A stretch of 64,000 nt of DNA from Rhodococcus gordoniae (GCF_001646655.1 NZ_LPZN01000016.1:30762-94761); one strand, 5' to 3'. Shown: positions 20,945 to 29,255, numbered from the stretch's first letter. Notes: a model not told the origin generated them from the letters alone. Numbers and translations are program-made.

Positions 20945-20963
20945 ACCGTGCTTTCTGCACGGT
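20945..20963. promoter_or_regulatory. Inverted repeat near the lrp start, candidate Lrp box
   Basis: ACCGTGC and GCACGGT are perfect 7-bp arms around the AT-rich spacer TTTCT, giving a 19-bp dyad. An AT-rich centre flanked by short arms suits Lrp/AsnC binding. It lies 34 bp upstream of the regulator start, consistent with autoregulation. Confidence 0.45.
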
Positions 20964-20997
20964 CCCGGCCGAATCGATTGCGCATACGCGACGCACC

Positions 20998-21029
20998 CGG
21001 ATGATGTGAGGTACGGCACACATCATCCG
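20998..21029. promoter_or_regulatory. Long inverted repeat in the bkd promoter, overlapping a CRP/GlxR-like site
   Basis: Perfect 11-bp arms CGGATGATGTG and CACATCATCCG flank a 10-nt spacer, ending 48 bp before bkdA. Within it, TGTGA-GGTACG-GCACA (21005-21020) matches the CRP/GlxR consensus TGTGA-N6-TCACA in nine of ten fixed bases and has the central TA favoured by GlxR. It may bind the Lrp regulator, a CRP-type protein, or both. Confidence 0.5.
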
Positions 21030-21077
21030 TTCGTGCCTCACGAGGGCACGCCGGATCCGCACCGACGAGGTGATCCG

Positions 21078-22178
21078 ATGGATGTACCGACCGCCTATCC
21101 GGTCCAGTTGATCCAGCCCGACGGGCGACGCGTCCTCGACACCGAGTACGGCCCACTCGTCGCCGACATCGGCCCCGACGAACTGCGCGGGCTCTATCGC
21201 GACATGGTCGTCGCACGACGCCTCGACTCGGAGGCGACGGCCCTGCAGCGACAGGGTGAGCTCGGCCTCTGGGCACCGCTCCAGGGCCAGGAAGCCGCGC
21301 AGGTCGGCTCCGCCCGGGCCCTCGCGCCCGACGATTACGTCTTCACCAGCTACCGCGAGCACGCCGTCGCGTGGTGTCGCGGCGTCGATCCCGCCGACAT
21401 GACCCGCCTGTGGCGCGGGTGCGGGTTGTCCGGTTGGGATCCGCACTCGGTGGCCACCACCAACCCGGCCATCGTCGTCGGCGCCCAGGGCCTGCATGCC
21501 ACCGGGTACGCGATGGGCGCGAAACTCGACGGAGCCGAGATCGCCACCGTCGTGTACTTCGGCGACGGTGCCACGAGCCAGGGCGATCTCTCGGAGGCCC
21601 TCGTGTTCTCCGTCAGCTGGGGAGTCGGCGTGGTGTTCATCTGCCAGAACAACCATTGGGCGATCAGCGTGCCCACCCGAGTGCAGAGTCCTGTGCCCCT
21701 GGCCCGGCGCGCCGCCGGATTCGGGATGCCGGCCGTGCAGGTCGACGGTAACGACGTCCTTGCAGTCCTCGCGGTGACCCGTCGCGCCGTCCGCCATGCC
21801 CGCGACGGAGCCGGACCGTTCTTCGTCGAAGCCCTCACCTACCGCATGGGTCCCCACACGACCTCCGACGACCCCACTCGCTACCGCACGCCCGCCGATC
21901 TCGAGGAATGGAAGGCGCGCGACCCCATCGACCGGTTGCGCCGGTTGCTCGAACGCGAAGAGCTCGTCGACGAGACCTTCTTCGACGAGGTCCGGACGGT
22001 CGCCGACGAGACCGCTGTGCGGCTGCGGCGGGGAACACTCGGGATGCCCGACCCCGAACCCGCCGCACTGTTCGACCACGTCTACGCGACCGAGCATCCG
22101 CTCATCGAGCAGGAACGTGCCGATCACGCCCGGTATCTGGCGAGTTTCGGTACCACGGACGAGGAGGCGCGACGATGA
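21078..22178 (+). CDS. bkdA: Branched-chain 2-oxoacid dehydrogenase E1 alpha subunit
   Basis: E1 alpha decarboxylates the 2-oxoacid on thiamine diphosphate and passes the acyl group to E2. The 366-aa protein has the TPP motif beginning GDGATSQGD at residue 162 and ending with the paired asparagines of CQNNHW near 190, and the phosphorylation-loop-like RMGPHTTSDDPTRYR. The ATG at 21078 follows GAGGTGATCC. It overlaps bkdB by ATGA. The branched-chain rather than pyruvate assignment comes from the Lrp regulator and the valine genes 10 kb away. Confidence 0.9.
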   Translation: MDVPTAYPVQLIQPDGRRVLDTEYGPLVADIGPDELRGLYRDMVVARRLDSEATALQRQGELGLWAPLQGQEAAQVGSARALAPDDYVFTSYREHAVAWCRGVDPADMTRLWRGCGLSGWDPHSVATTNPAIVVGAQGLHATGYAMGAKLDGAEIATVVYFGDGATSQGDLSEALVFSVSWGVGVVFICQNNHWAISVPTRVQSPVPLARRAAGFGMPAVQVDGNDVLAVLAVTRRAVRHARDGAGPFFVEALTYRMGPHTTSDDPTRYRTPADLEEWKARDPIDRLRRLLEREELVDETFFDEVRTVADETAVRLRRGTLGMPDPEPAALFDHVYATEHPLIEQERADHARYLASFGTTDEEARR

Positions 22179-23158
22179 CCACCACGACGATGACACTCGG
22201 CGGTGCCCTCAACGCCGGACTCCGCCGCGCGCTCGAACACGATCCCAAGGTCGTCGTCATGGGCGAGGACGTCGGCACCCTCGGTGGCGTCTTCCGCATC
22301 ACCGACACCTTGCAGAAGGATTTCGGTGAGGGACGCGTGATCGACACGCCCCTCGCCGAATCCGGGATCGTGGGAACGGCCTTCGGGATGGCGCTGCGCG
22401 GCTACCGGCCGGTGTGCGAGATCCAGTTCGACGGTTTCGTCTACCCCGCCTTCGACCAGATCGTCTCGCAGGTCGCGAAGATCCACTACCGCACGGCGGG
22501 CACCGTGACGGCGCCGCTGACCGTCCGTATCCCCTACGGCGGCGGTATCGGTGCGGTCGAACACCACTCGGAGTCACCGGAGGTGTACTTCACCCATACC
22601 GCGGGTCTGCGTGTCGTGAGTCCGAGCACTCCGTCCGATGCGTACTGGATGATCCAGCAGGCCGTCGCCCTCGACGACCCGGTGATCTTCCTCGAGCCCA
22701 AACACCGTTACTGGGAACGCGGAGAGGTGGATACGAACACCGCACCCGACCTCGCCCTCACCTCCGCGCGGGTCACCCGGTCCGGCACCGAAGCAACGAT
22801 CGTGACCTTCGGTGCGTTGGTCGCCACCGCGCTCCGTGCGGCGGAGATCGCGGAGGCGGAAGGACATTCGCTCGAGGTCGTCGATCTGAGGTCGCTGTCC
22901 CCCATCGACTTCGACACGATCGAGGCCTCGGTACGACGGACCGGTCGGCTCGTCGTCGTGCAGGAAGCGCCGGTCTTCTGCGGTATCGGCGCGGAGATCG
23001 CCGCCCGCACGAGCGAGCGGTGCTTCTATCAACTCGAGGCGCCGGTGCTGCGGGTCGGCGGATTCGACATCCCCTATCCGCCCGCCAAACTCGAATCCCA
23101 TCACCGTCCCGATCCGGATCGCATCCTCGACGCGGTCGACCGCGCACTCGCGGCGTGA
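22175..23158 (+). CDS. bkdB: Branched-chain 2-oxoacid dehydrogenase E1 beta subunit
   Basis: The 327-aa beta subunit completes the E1 heterotetramer. It has the transketolase pyrimidine-binding domain (about 5-175, with MGEDVGTLGGVFR and EIQFDGFVYPAFDQ) and the C-terminal domain with VEHHSESPEVYF and DLRSLSPID. GAGGAGG lies 9 nt before the ATG, inside the end of bkdA, and the start overlaps the bkdA stop. It ends 9 bp before bkdC. Confidence 0.92.
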   Translation: MTTTTMTLGGALNAGLRRALEHDPKVVVMGEDVGTLGGVFRITDTLQKDFGEGRVIDTPLAESGIVGTAFGMALRGYRPVCEIQFDGFVYPAFDQIVSQVAKIHYRTAGTVTAPLTVRIPYGGGIGAVEHHSESPEVYFTHTAGLRVVSPSTPSDAYWMIQQAVALDDPVIFLEPKHRYWERGEVDTNTAPDLALTSARVTRSGTEATIVTFGALVATALRAAEIAEAEGHSLEVVDLRSLSPIDFDTIEASVRRTGRLVVVQEAPVFCGIGAEIAARTSERCFYQLEAPVLRVGGFDIPYPPAKLESHHRPDPDRILDAVDRALAA

Positions 23159-23167
23159 GGTGCACCG

Positions 23168-24484
23168 ATGACGAATCCCACACGCGTAGTACAGGAATTC
23201 CGGCTCCCCGATCTGGGTGAGGGACTCACCGAAGCGGATTGGGTGCAGTGGGCGGTCGAGGTCGGCGACCGGATCGAACTCAACCAGACCATCGGGGAGG
23301 TCGAGACCGCCAAGGCCACGGTGGAACTGCCCTCTCCGTATGCGGGCATCGTCACCGAACTGCTGGTCGAACCGGGGCAGACGGTTCCGGTCGGGGCACC
23401 GTTGCTGCGGATCGCCACGGAGGACGGACCCGCCGAGGCGTCCGGGGGCGGCAGCGCGTCCCGTCCGTCGGTGCTGGTGGGCTACGGACCCGGCGATGCC
23501 CCGCAGAGCAGGCGCGCGGCCCGCCGCGCATCGGCCGACACCGCTCGTGCCCGTGAAGTCGATCCACCGACCGCACGACCCGACGCGAAGCCCGGTGCAC
23601 GCAAACTCGCAGCCCTTCTCGAGATCGACCTGGACACGGTGACGGGCACCGGACGGGGTGGCGTGATCACGCGTGACGACGTGAGACGCACCGCCGCTCA
23701 CGGCGAGGGGCCGGCTGCCGGTCCCGGCGACGAACCCGCGGCGGCGTCTCCGCTTCCGCGCACACCCGGGCCCTCCGTCGAGCGGACCACGCGAATACCT
23801 GTCGGAGGAGTCCGCAAGCGGACCGCCGAGGCCGTCTCACGCAGCGCCTTCACCGCGCCGCACGCCACGGTCTTCCTCACGTGCGACGCGACCGCCACCG
23901 TCGCTCTCGTATCCACACTGCGCGCGTCGCCGGCCTTCGAGGGTGTCCACCCGACCGCACTGAGCATCGTCTCGCGCGCACTGCTGTGCGCGATCGCCGA
24001 CGAACCGTCGCTCAATGCGCACTGGGACGACGATGCGGACGAGATCGTCCTCCACCACGACGTGCACCTCGGCATCGCCACCGCGACGTCCGACGGCCTG
24101 AAGGTCCCCGTCGTCCGTGAGGCCCAGCGACTGTCGTTACCGCGATTGGCGAGCTCGATCGCCGAGGTCGCCGACCGTGCGCGGACGGGCCGGGTAACGC
24201 CGGCCGAGCTGACCGGTTCGACGGTCTCGGTGACGAACGTAGGGGTGTTCGGGGTGGATGCGGGAACCCCGATCCTCAATCCCGGCGAGTCGGCCATCCT
24301 CGCCGTGGGAGCGATCTCCGACCGCCCGTGGGTGGTCGACGGCGCCCTCGCGATCCGGAAGATCGTCACGTTGTCGCTGTCGTTCGACCATCGGCTCGTC
24401 GACGGGGAGCAGGCAGGACGGGCCCTCGCGACGATCGGTGCCGTCCTCGGCGATCCCGTGCCCGCACTGCTCGCCGGCATGTGA
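23168..24484 (+). CDS. bkdC: Branched-chain 2-oxoacid dehydrogenase E2 (dihydrolipoyl acyltransferase)
   Basis: A 438-aa E2 with a single lipoyl domain (about 8-85, lipoylated Lys49 in VETAKATVE), an E3-binding domain (about 145-175, KLAALLEIDLDTVTGTGRGG) and the catalytic acyltransferase domain with FDHRLVDG (His408, Asp412). It transfers the branched acyl group to CoA to give isobutyryl-, isovaleryl- or 2-methylbutyryl-CoA. No E3 (lipoamide dehydrogenase) gene is in the operon, so E3 must be shared with another complex. Confidence 0.93.
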   Translation: MTNPTRVVQEFRLPDLGEGLTEADWVQWAVEVGDRIELNQTIGEVETAKATVELPSPYAGIVTELLVEPGQTVPVGAPLLRIATEDGPAEASGGGSASRPSVLVGYGPGDAPQSRRAARRASADTARAREVDPPTARPDAKPGARKLAALLEIDLDTVTGTGRGGVITRDDVRRTAAHGEGPAAGPGDEPAAASPLPRTPGPSVERTTRIPVGGVRKRTAEAVSRSAFTAPHATVFLTCDATATVALVSTLRASPAFEGVHPTALSIVSRALLCAIADEPSLNAHWDDDADEIVLHHDVHLGIATATSDGLKVPVVREAQRLSLPRLASSIAEVADRARTGRVTPAELTGSTVSVTNVGVFGVDAGTPILNPGESAILAVGAISDRPWVVDGALAIRKIVTLSLSFDHRLVDGEQAGRALATIGAVLGDPVPALLAGM

Positions 24485-24501
24485 GAGCTGTGCGGCCTCG
24501 G

Positions 24502-24507
24502 TAGCGT
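24502..24507 (+). promoter_or_regulatory. Putative -10 box of the MFS gene
   Basis: TAGCGT ends 8 nt before the GTG at 24516, in the 31-bp gap after bkdC. This spacing suggests a leaderless transcript independent of bkdABC, although read-through from bkd is also possible. Confidence 0.3.
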
Positions 24508-24515
24508 GCATCCAC

Positions 24516-25685
24516 GTGGTGGATACACGACGGACGGCGGACCGGCTCACGCACGCCCGGGCCGCGGTGTTCGCGATCTTCGGGCTCAACGGTTTCCTGC
24601 TCGCCCTGTGGGTCGTCCACATCCCGACGATCCGGGAGCGAGTGGGAGTCGATCATGCAGCGCTCGGATCGTTGCTGTTGCTGCTCGCCCTCGGGGCGCT
24701 CGGCGGCATGCACGTGACGGGCAGACTCGCCGATCTCCTCGGCAGCCACCGCACCACCGTCGTCTTCGCCGTGGCGCTGGCATTGACGGTGGTGGGACCG
24801 GGTCTGGCCACGGCGCCGTGGCAGCTCGGGCTCGCTCTCGCGCTGTTCGGTTTCGCGAACGGCGCCCTGGACGTGTCGATGAACTTCCAGGCGGTGGTGG
24901 TCGAACAGCGATACCGGCGACCGATCATGTCGGCTTTCCACGGGTTGTTCTCCGCAGGTGGGATCGCGGGGTCGCTGGTCGGTGCGGCCGTCCTGGCCGC
25001 CGATGTCCACCCTGCGATGACGCTCGCGGCGGCCGGGGTCGTGGCGGCTGCGGCGACGTGCTGGGCGGCACCGCGCCTCGTCCGGACGGAAGCGCCGCCC
25101 CGCTCGTCGTCACCGGTCTCCCGGGGTGGCTACTCGCGGCGGGTGGTGCTGCTCGGAGGGGTGGCGTTCGCGCTGATGCTGTGCGAAGGGGTCGCGAACG
25201 ACTGGAGTGCGCTGCAGGTGCAGGAACGTCTCGGCAGTCCGGAGTCTGTGGCCGCGCTCGCGTTCGGCGCGTTCTCGGCGACCATGACGATCGGGCGCTT
25301 CGTCGCCGACCGGGTCACCGCCCGATTCGGCAGTGCCGCCGTCATCCGGTACGGAACGCTGGTGGCCGCGGCCGGGATGGGCACGGTGGCACTGTCGCCG
25401 TGGCTGGTCCTCACTCTCGCCGGGTGGGCGTTGTTCGGCCTCGGCTTGTCCGGCGCCGTACCACAACTGTTCACCGCCGCGGGCAATCTCGGCACCGGAT
25501 CCCCCGGGGCGAACATGTCTCGCGTCGTCGGGCTGGGCTATCTGGGTTTCCTGGCCGGCCCGGCGTGCATCGGCTGGATCTCCGAAGCCACCTCGCTCAC
25601 GACGGCGATGGCGGTCCCGCTCGCGTGTGTGCTCCTCGCTGCGCTTCTCGCCCCCACGCTGACGCCGACGGCGCCCACGCGGTGA
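24516..25685 (+). CDS. Major facilitator superfamily transporter
   Basis: A 389-aa inner-membrane carrier with about 12 hydrophobic helices. Loop 2-3 has GRLADLLGSHRT, an MFS motif A variant, and loop 8-9 has GRFVADRVTARFGS, its repeat in the second half. The FGFANGALDVSMN sequence in helix 4-5 resembles the FucP/YbjJ-type branch. Two GTG codons, 24516 and 24519, are possible starts. It follows bkdC by 31 bp. The substrate is unknown; export or uptake of a branched-chain compound would be speculation. Confidence 0.88.
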   Translation: MVDTRRTADRLTHARAAVFAIFGLNGFLLALWVVHIPTIRERVGVDHAALGSLLLLLALGALGGMHVTGRLADLLGSHRTTVVFAVALALTVVGPGLATAPWQLGLALALFGFANGALDVSMNFQAVVVEQRYRRPIMSAFHGLFSAGGIAGSLVGAAVLAADVHPAMTLAAAGVVAAAATCWAAPRLVRTEAPPRSSSPVSRGGYSRRVVLLGGVAFALMLCEGVANDWSALQVQERLGSPESVAALAFGAFSATMTIGRFVADRVTARFGSAAVIRYGTLVAAAGMGTVALSPWLVLTLAGWALFGLGLSGAVPQLFTAAGNLGTGSPGANMSRVVGLGYLGFLAGPACIGWISEATSLTTAMAVPLACVLLAALLAPTLTPTAPTR

Positions 25686-25701
25686 TCCGCGTGGGCGCCG
25701 T
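25668..25701. terminator. Hairpin enclosing the MFS stop codon
   Basis: Perfect 15-bp arms, ACGGCGCCCACGCGG and its complement, enclose the loop TGAT, which contains the TGA stop of the MFS gene. The same hairpin lies between two convergent units and can end the pnt operon from the other side. There is no long U run. Confidence 0.75.
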
Positions 25702-25726
25702 GACGGGCAGCGACGGTCCCGAGGGC

Positions 25727-27151
25727 CTACAGGGCCTTCAGTTCCTCGGTGACCTCCGAGACCATCTTCTTCGCGTCACCGAACAGCATCGACGTGTTGT
25801 CGGCGGTGAACAGCGGGTTGTCGATGCCGGCATAGCCGGAGCTCATCGAGCGCTTGAGCACGATGACCGACTTCGACTGGTCGACGTTGAGGATCGGCAT
25901 GCCGTAGATCGGGCTCGTCGAGTCGAGGCGGGCCGCCGGGTTGGTGACGTCGTTGGCGCCGATGACGATGGTGACATCGGTGCGGCCGAACTCGCCGTTG
26001 ATGTCGTCCATCTCCTTCATCGCGTCGTACTCGACGTCGGCTTCGGCGAGCAGGACGTTCATATGGCCGGGCATACGACCGGCGACCGGGTGGATCGCGT
26101 ACTTGACCTCGACGCCGCGGTCCTCGAGCAGTGCCGCCATCTCCTTGACGGCGTGCTGGGCCTGCGCGACGGCCAGGCCGTAGCCGGGCACGACGATGAC
26201 CTGGTTGGCGTACGCCATCTGGATGGCGGCGTCGGAAGCCGAGGTGGCCTTGACCGTGCCACCGGAGGCCGAGGCCACGCCGCCGGCCGCTTCGCCGCCA
26301 CCGAAGGCGCCGAAGACGATCGCGGGGATCGACCGGTTCATGGCCTTGGCCATGAGGTTGGTCAGGATCGTGCCGGAGGCACCGACGATCATGCCCGCGA
26401 CGATCATGGCCTGGTTGTTCAGCGCGAGACCTGCGGCGGCGGCCGACAGACCGGTCAGTGCGTTGAGCAGCGAGATGACGACGGGCATGTCGGCGCCGCC
26501 GATCGGGAACACCACGAACAGACCCATCAGGCCGGCCACGACGAGCAGGGCGAGGATCCACCACGAGGCCAGCGGCTCACCGTCGGCACTGATGCCGATG
26601 TAGACGGCGATCGCGATCGATGCGAGCACCAGCACGATATTGGCCAGCTGGAAGAGCTTCGCCGACGCGACCAGTTTGCGCTCGAGATTCTTGTTCAGCA
26701 GTTCCTGCAGCTTGGCGAAGGCGACGAGCGAACCCCAGAACGAGATCGAACCGATGATCGCGGCGAACAGCGAACCGACGATCATGACCACGGTGGGCTG
26801 GTCGTCGAGTGTGGTGAAGCTGGTGGACTCGAGGTATTCGGCCCACGCGATGAGCGCGACGGTGCCACCACCGACGCCGTTGAACAGCGCGACCAGCTGC
26901 GGCATGGCCGTCATCTTGGTCTTCAGGGCCGGCGGGACGCCGAGGATGATGCCGACGGCCAGACCGCCGATGATCAGGCCCCAGTTCTCCGTGTCGCGGA
27001 TGTCGATGAGCACGGCGACGACCGCCAGGGCCATACCGGCCGCAGCGATGTAGTTGCCGCGCACGGCGGTCTTCGGGCCGGTCAGACCCGACAGACCGTA
27101 GATGAACATCGCGAAGGCGATGATGTACAGGACCGAGACGAGGTAGCTCAT
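25727..27151 (-). CDS. pntB: NAD(P) transhydrogenase subunit beta
   Basis: PntB carries the NADP-binding domain III and most of the proton channel of the membrane transhydrogenase, which couples proton influx to hydride transfer from NADH to NADP. The 474-aa protein has many N-terminal membrane helices (about 1-270) and the C-terminal dinucleotide domain with VVIVPGYGLAVAQAQH-type sequence (near residue 317) and IVLKRSMSSGYAG (near 430). Its start overlaps the pntAb stop as TGATG. Confidence 0.97.
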   Translation of the reverse strand: MSYLVSVLYIIAFAMFIYGLSGLTGPKTAVRGNYIAAAGMALAVVAVLIDIRDTENWGLIIGGLAVGIILGVPPALKTKMTAMPQLVALFNGVGGGTVALIAWAEYLESTSFTTLDDQPTVVMIVGSLFAAIIGSISFWGSLVAFAKLQELLNKNLERKLVASAKLFQLANIVLVLASIAIAVYIGISADGEPLASWWILALLVVAGLMGLFVVFPIGGADMPVVISLLNALTGLSAAAAGLALNNQAMIVAGMIVGASGTILTNLMAKAMNRSIPAIVFGAFGGGEAAGGVASASGGTVKATSASDAAIQMAYANQVIVVPGYGLAVAQAQHAVKEMAALLEDRGVEVKYAIHPVAGRMPGHMNVLLAEADVEYDAMKEMDDINGEFGRTDVTIVIGANDVTNPAARLDSTSPIYGMPILNVDQSKSVIVLKRSMSSGYAGIDNPLFTADNTSMLFGDAKKMVSEVTEELKAL

Positions 27152-27480
27152 CAGGCGTCAGCCCCCTTCTTCTGAGCAGCCGGGGAGTCCTTGCGCTGCT
27201 TGAACATCCCGAGCATGCGGTCGGTGACGACGAAGCCACCGACGACGTTCAGGGTGCCGAAGACCAGAGCGACGAACAGGATGATCTTGATGCCCCAGTG
27301 GGCATCGCCGGGGAGGTGACCGAGCACGACGAGCGCGCCGAGCACGACGATGCCGTGGATCGCGTTGGTGCCCGACATCAGCGGCGTGTGCAGCGTGTTC
27401 GGCACCTTGGAGATGACGGCGAAACCGACGAATCCGGCCAGGACCAGAATCGCGATGTTCGCGAGTAGTTCGTTGTACAT
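27151..27480 (-). CDS. pntAb: NAD(P) transhydrogenase subunit alpha, membrane part
   Basis: A 109-aa protein with three or four membrane helices, corresponding to the C-terminal membrane portion of E. coli PntA. The conserved SKVPNTLHTPLMSGTNAIHG is at about 24-43. Actinobacteria commonly split alpha into two genes as here. The ATG is immediately next to the pntAa TAG stop with no gap, and the TGA overlaps pntB, so all three genes are coupled. Confidence 0.96.
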   Translation of the reverse strand: MYNELLANIAILVLAGFVGFAVISKVPNTLHTPLMSGTNAIHGIVVLGALVVLGHLPGDAHWGIKIILFVALVFGTLNVVGGFVVTDRMLGMFKQRKDSPAAQKKGADA

Positions 27481-28608
27481 CTAGGAGTTCTCCTTCGACC
27501 GCGTCACGCAGGCAGCCGCGAGGATCTCGTCCGAGAAATCCGGGGCCAGGGCACCGGACTCGTCGAGGAGCAGCTCGATCAGCGCGTACACGTTCTTCGA
27601 GTAGAGCTCGGAGGCATGCTCCGGCATCGTCGCGGGCAGGTTGAGCGGCGAGCAGATGGTGACGTCGTGCTTGACGACGGTCTGCCCCGGCTCGGTGAGT
27701 TCGCAGTTGCCACCGGTCTCGCCGGCGAGGTCGACGATCACCGAACCCGGCTTCATCCCCTCGACTGCGGCGGCGGTCACCAGGCGCGGCGCCGGGCGAC
27801 CCGGCACGAGCGCGGTGGTGATGACGACGTCGAAGCCCTTGATGGCGTCTTCGAGCGCCTGCTGCTGCTGGGCCCGCTCGGCCTCGGTGAGCTCGCGTGC
27901 GTAGCCGCCCTCACCGGCGGCGTCGATGCCGAGGTCGAGCCACTGGGCGCCGACCGAGCGCACCTGGTCGGCGACCTCGGGACGCACGTCGTATCCGGTG
28001 GTGCGGCCACCGAGACGCTTCGCCGTGGCCAGCGCCTGCAGACCCGCGACGCCCACGCCGAGCACCAGCACGGTCGCCGGCTTCACGGTGCCGGCGGCGG
28101 TGGTGAGCATCGGGAAGAAGCGTGTGGATTCGCTCGCCGCGACCAGCACGGCCTTGTAACCGGCGACGTTCGCCTGCGACGACAGGGCATCCATGACCTG
28201 CGCGCGGGAGATGCGCGGAATGGCCTCGACGGCGTACGCCTCGACTCCGGCCTGCGTCAGGGCGCCGATCTGATTGTCGGCGTTGCGCGGGGCGAGGAAA
28301 CCGATCAGGCGCTGACCGGAGGTCAGGCGGGCGATCTCGGCGTCGCTCGGCGGGGCGACCTTGACGACGATGTCGGCGGACCAGGCGTCACCGACGGTCG
28401 CGCCGGTCTCCTTGTACGCCCCGTCCGGAATCAGCGCGCCCTGACCGGCACCGGATTCGACGATGACGTCGAGTCCCTTACCGATCAGCGAGGGCACGAT
28501 CTTCGGTACGAGCGCGACCCGCCGTTCCCCGTCGTTCGTCTCACGGACCACGCCGACGGTCGGACGGCGGTGCGCTCCGCTCCCCGTGTTCGATCCTTCG
28601 GTACTCAA
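27481..28608 (-). CDS. pntAa: NAD(P) transhydrogenase subunit alpha, NAD-binding part
   Basis: The 375-aa domain I binds NAD(H) at the cytoplasmic face. It is an alanine-dehydrogenase-like fold with RETNDGERRVALVP at the N-terminus, the Rossmann motif LGVGVAGLQALATAKRLGG (about 178-196) and the substrate loop around PSLIGKGLDVIVESGAGQGA. AGGAGT precedes the ATG by about 9 nt. It is first in the operon; the upstream 437 bp include a CRP-like site at 28796-28811. Confidence 0.96.
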   Translation of the reverse strand: MSTEGSNTGSGAHRRPTVGVVRETNDGERRVALVPKIVPSLIGKGLDVIVESGAGQGALIPDGAYKETGATVGDAWSADIVVKVAPPSDAEIARLTSGQRLIGFLAPRNADNQIGALTQAGVEAYAVEAIPRISRAQVMDALSSQANVAGYKAVLVAASESTRFFPMLTTAAGTVKPATVLVLGVGVAGLQALATAKRLGGRTTGYDVRPEVADQVRSVGAQWLDLGIDAAGEGGYARELTEAERAQQQQALEDAIKGFDVVITTALVPGRPAPRLVTAAAVEGMKPGSVIVDLAGETGGNCELTEPGQTVVKHDVTICSPLNLPATMPEHASELYSKNVYALIELLLDESGALAPDFSDEILAAACVTRSKENS

Positions 28609-28793
28609 TTCTTGACTCCTGCGTCGATGAAAGTGCGCGTCGTGCCGCGGTCGGCGGCGAAAGATGCGTTATCGAAGGCCATGTGACGGCCTGTCATGCA
28701 CTGAAAGGCTTAAGCAGACCTACCGTGCCCTCCTGTGAGGCCGCAACCTGGTCGGATCATCTGAATCGAGTCCGAACAGCAAGATGACGAAAG

Positions 28794-28818
28794 TTTGTGA
28801 GGCAGCTCACCTCACAAA
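28794..28818. promoter_or_regulatory. Inverted repeat with CRP/GlxR-like core upstream of pnt
   Basis: TTTGTGAGG and CCTCACAAA are perfect 9-bp arms around a 7-nt centre. Overlapping them, TGTGA-GGCAGC-TCACC (28796-28811) matches TGTGA-N6-TCACA in nine of ten bases. It lies about 190 bp upstream of pntAa and 230 bp upstream of the zinc-ribbon gene, so it could serve either. Confidence 0.5.
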
Positions 28819-28957
28819 TGCCATTTTCCTCCGGTGAGCAAGACCGTGGAGGACTATCGGGGTCGAGCCCCGGAACAATTCCGGGAACGTCCTTCGGAGC
28901 GAAAGGGCACCGATTGCAAAAAGATTCGCTACACGCATACCGAACGGAGCGGTGTAC

Positions 28958-28988
28958 CGATTCAGAATGCTTCGGAATCGATTCAGAA
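28958..28988 (+). repeat. Two direct copies of CGATTCAGAA spaced by two helical turns
   Basis: The decamer occurs at 28958-28967 and 28979-28988, start to start 21 bp. An inverted near-copy, TCTGAATCG, is at 28760-28768. Equal facing on the helix suggests possible regulator sites upstream of the zinc-ribbon gene, but chance is not excluded. Confidence 0.35.
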
Positions 28989-29045
28989 CCCGGTCGCCGG
29001 ACCTCTGCTTTGCGCTCGTGCGACAGGAAGCGTAGGAGGCCGCGG

Positions 29046-29237
29046 ATGAGTCCCGGACCTGGAAAGAAACCCGCGAACGGGACCGCCGACGAGCGCACCA
29101 CCGACGACACGGGCGGCGACCCGGTCTGCTGGCTCCACCTTCTGTGCCCCGACTGTGGAGCGATGCTCACCGCCACCGACGAGCCGTGCCCGCGGTGCGG
29201 CAGAGAGCACCCCGAGCCCGGTCCCTTCCCCACCTGA
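29046..29237 (+). CDS. Small zinc-ribbon protein
   Basis: A 63-aa protein with a charged N-terminus and two CxxC knuckles (Cys34/Cys37 in CPDCG and Cys48/Cys51 in CPRCG) that would hold one zinc ion, plus Cys28. TAGGAGG lies 6 nt before the ATG. Upstream in-frame sequence exists but has atypical codon use. It precedes the sirtuin gene by 18 bp. The function is unknown; zinc ribbons of this size usually bind nucleic acid or another protein. Confidence 0.72.
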   Translation: MSPGPGKKPANGTADERTTDDTGGDPVCWLHLLCPDCGAMLTATDEPCPRCGREHPEPGPFPT

Positions 29238-29242
29238 GCCTT

Positions 29243-29248
29243 TAGCCT
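29243..29248 (+). promoter_or_regulatory. Putative -10 box of a leaderless sirtuin mRNA
   Basis: TAGCCT ends 7 nt before the ATG at 29256, with no ribosome-binding site between them. The spacing fits transcription starting at the start codon. Confidence 0.35.
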
Positions 29249-29255
29249 GAGCCCC

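Larger units (their letters stand above)
28609..29045. other. Intergenic region between pntAa and the zinc-ribbon gene
   Basis: 437 bp with no convincing gene, and lower GC than its surroundings. It holds the divergent promoters of pntAa and the zinc-ribbon protein, a 25-bp inverted repeat with a CRP-like core at 28794-28818, and two copies of CGATTCAGAA 21 bp apart at 28958-28988 with a nine-base inverted copy, TCTGAATCG, at 28760-28768. A small open frame at 28834-29049 has poor third-position GC and is probably not coding. Confidence 0.7.

Noticed and set aside
28834..29049. 71-codon frame ending in an ATGA overlap with the zinc-ribbon gene
   Set aside because: Third-position GC is only about 55 percent, unlike all neighbours, and it lies across likely promoter and operator sequence.
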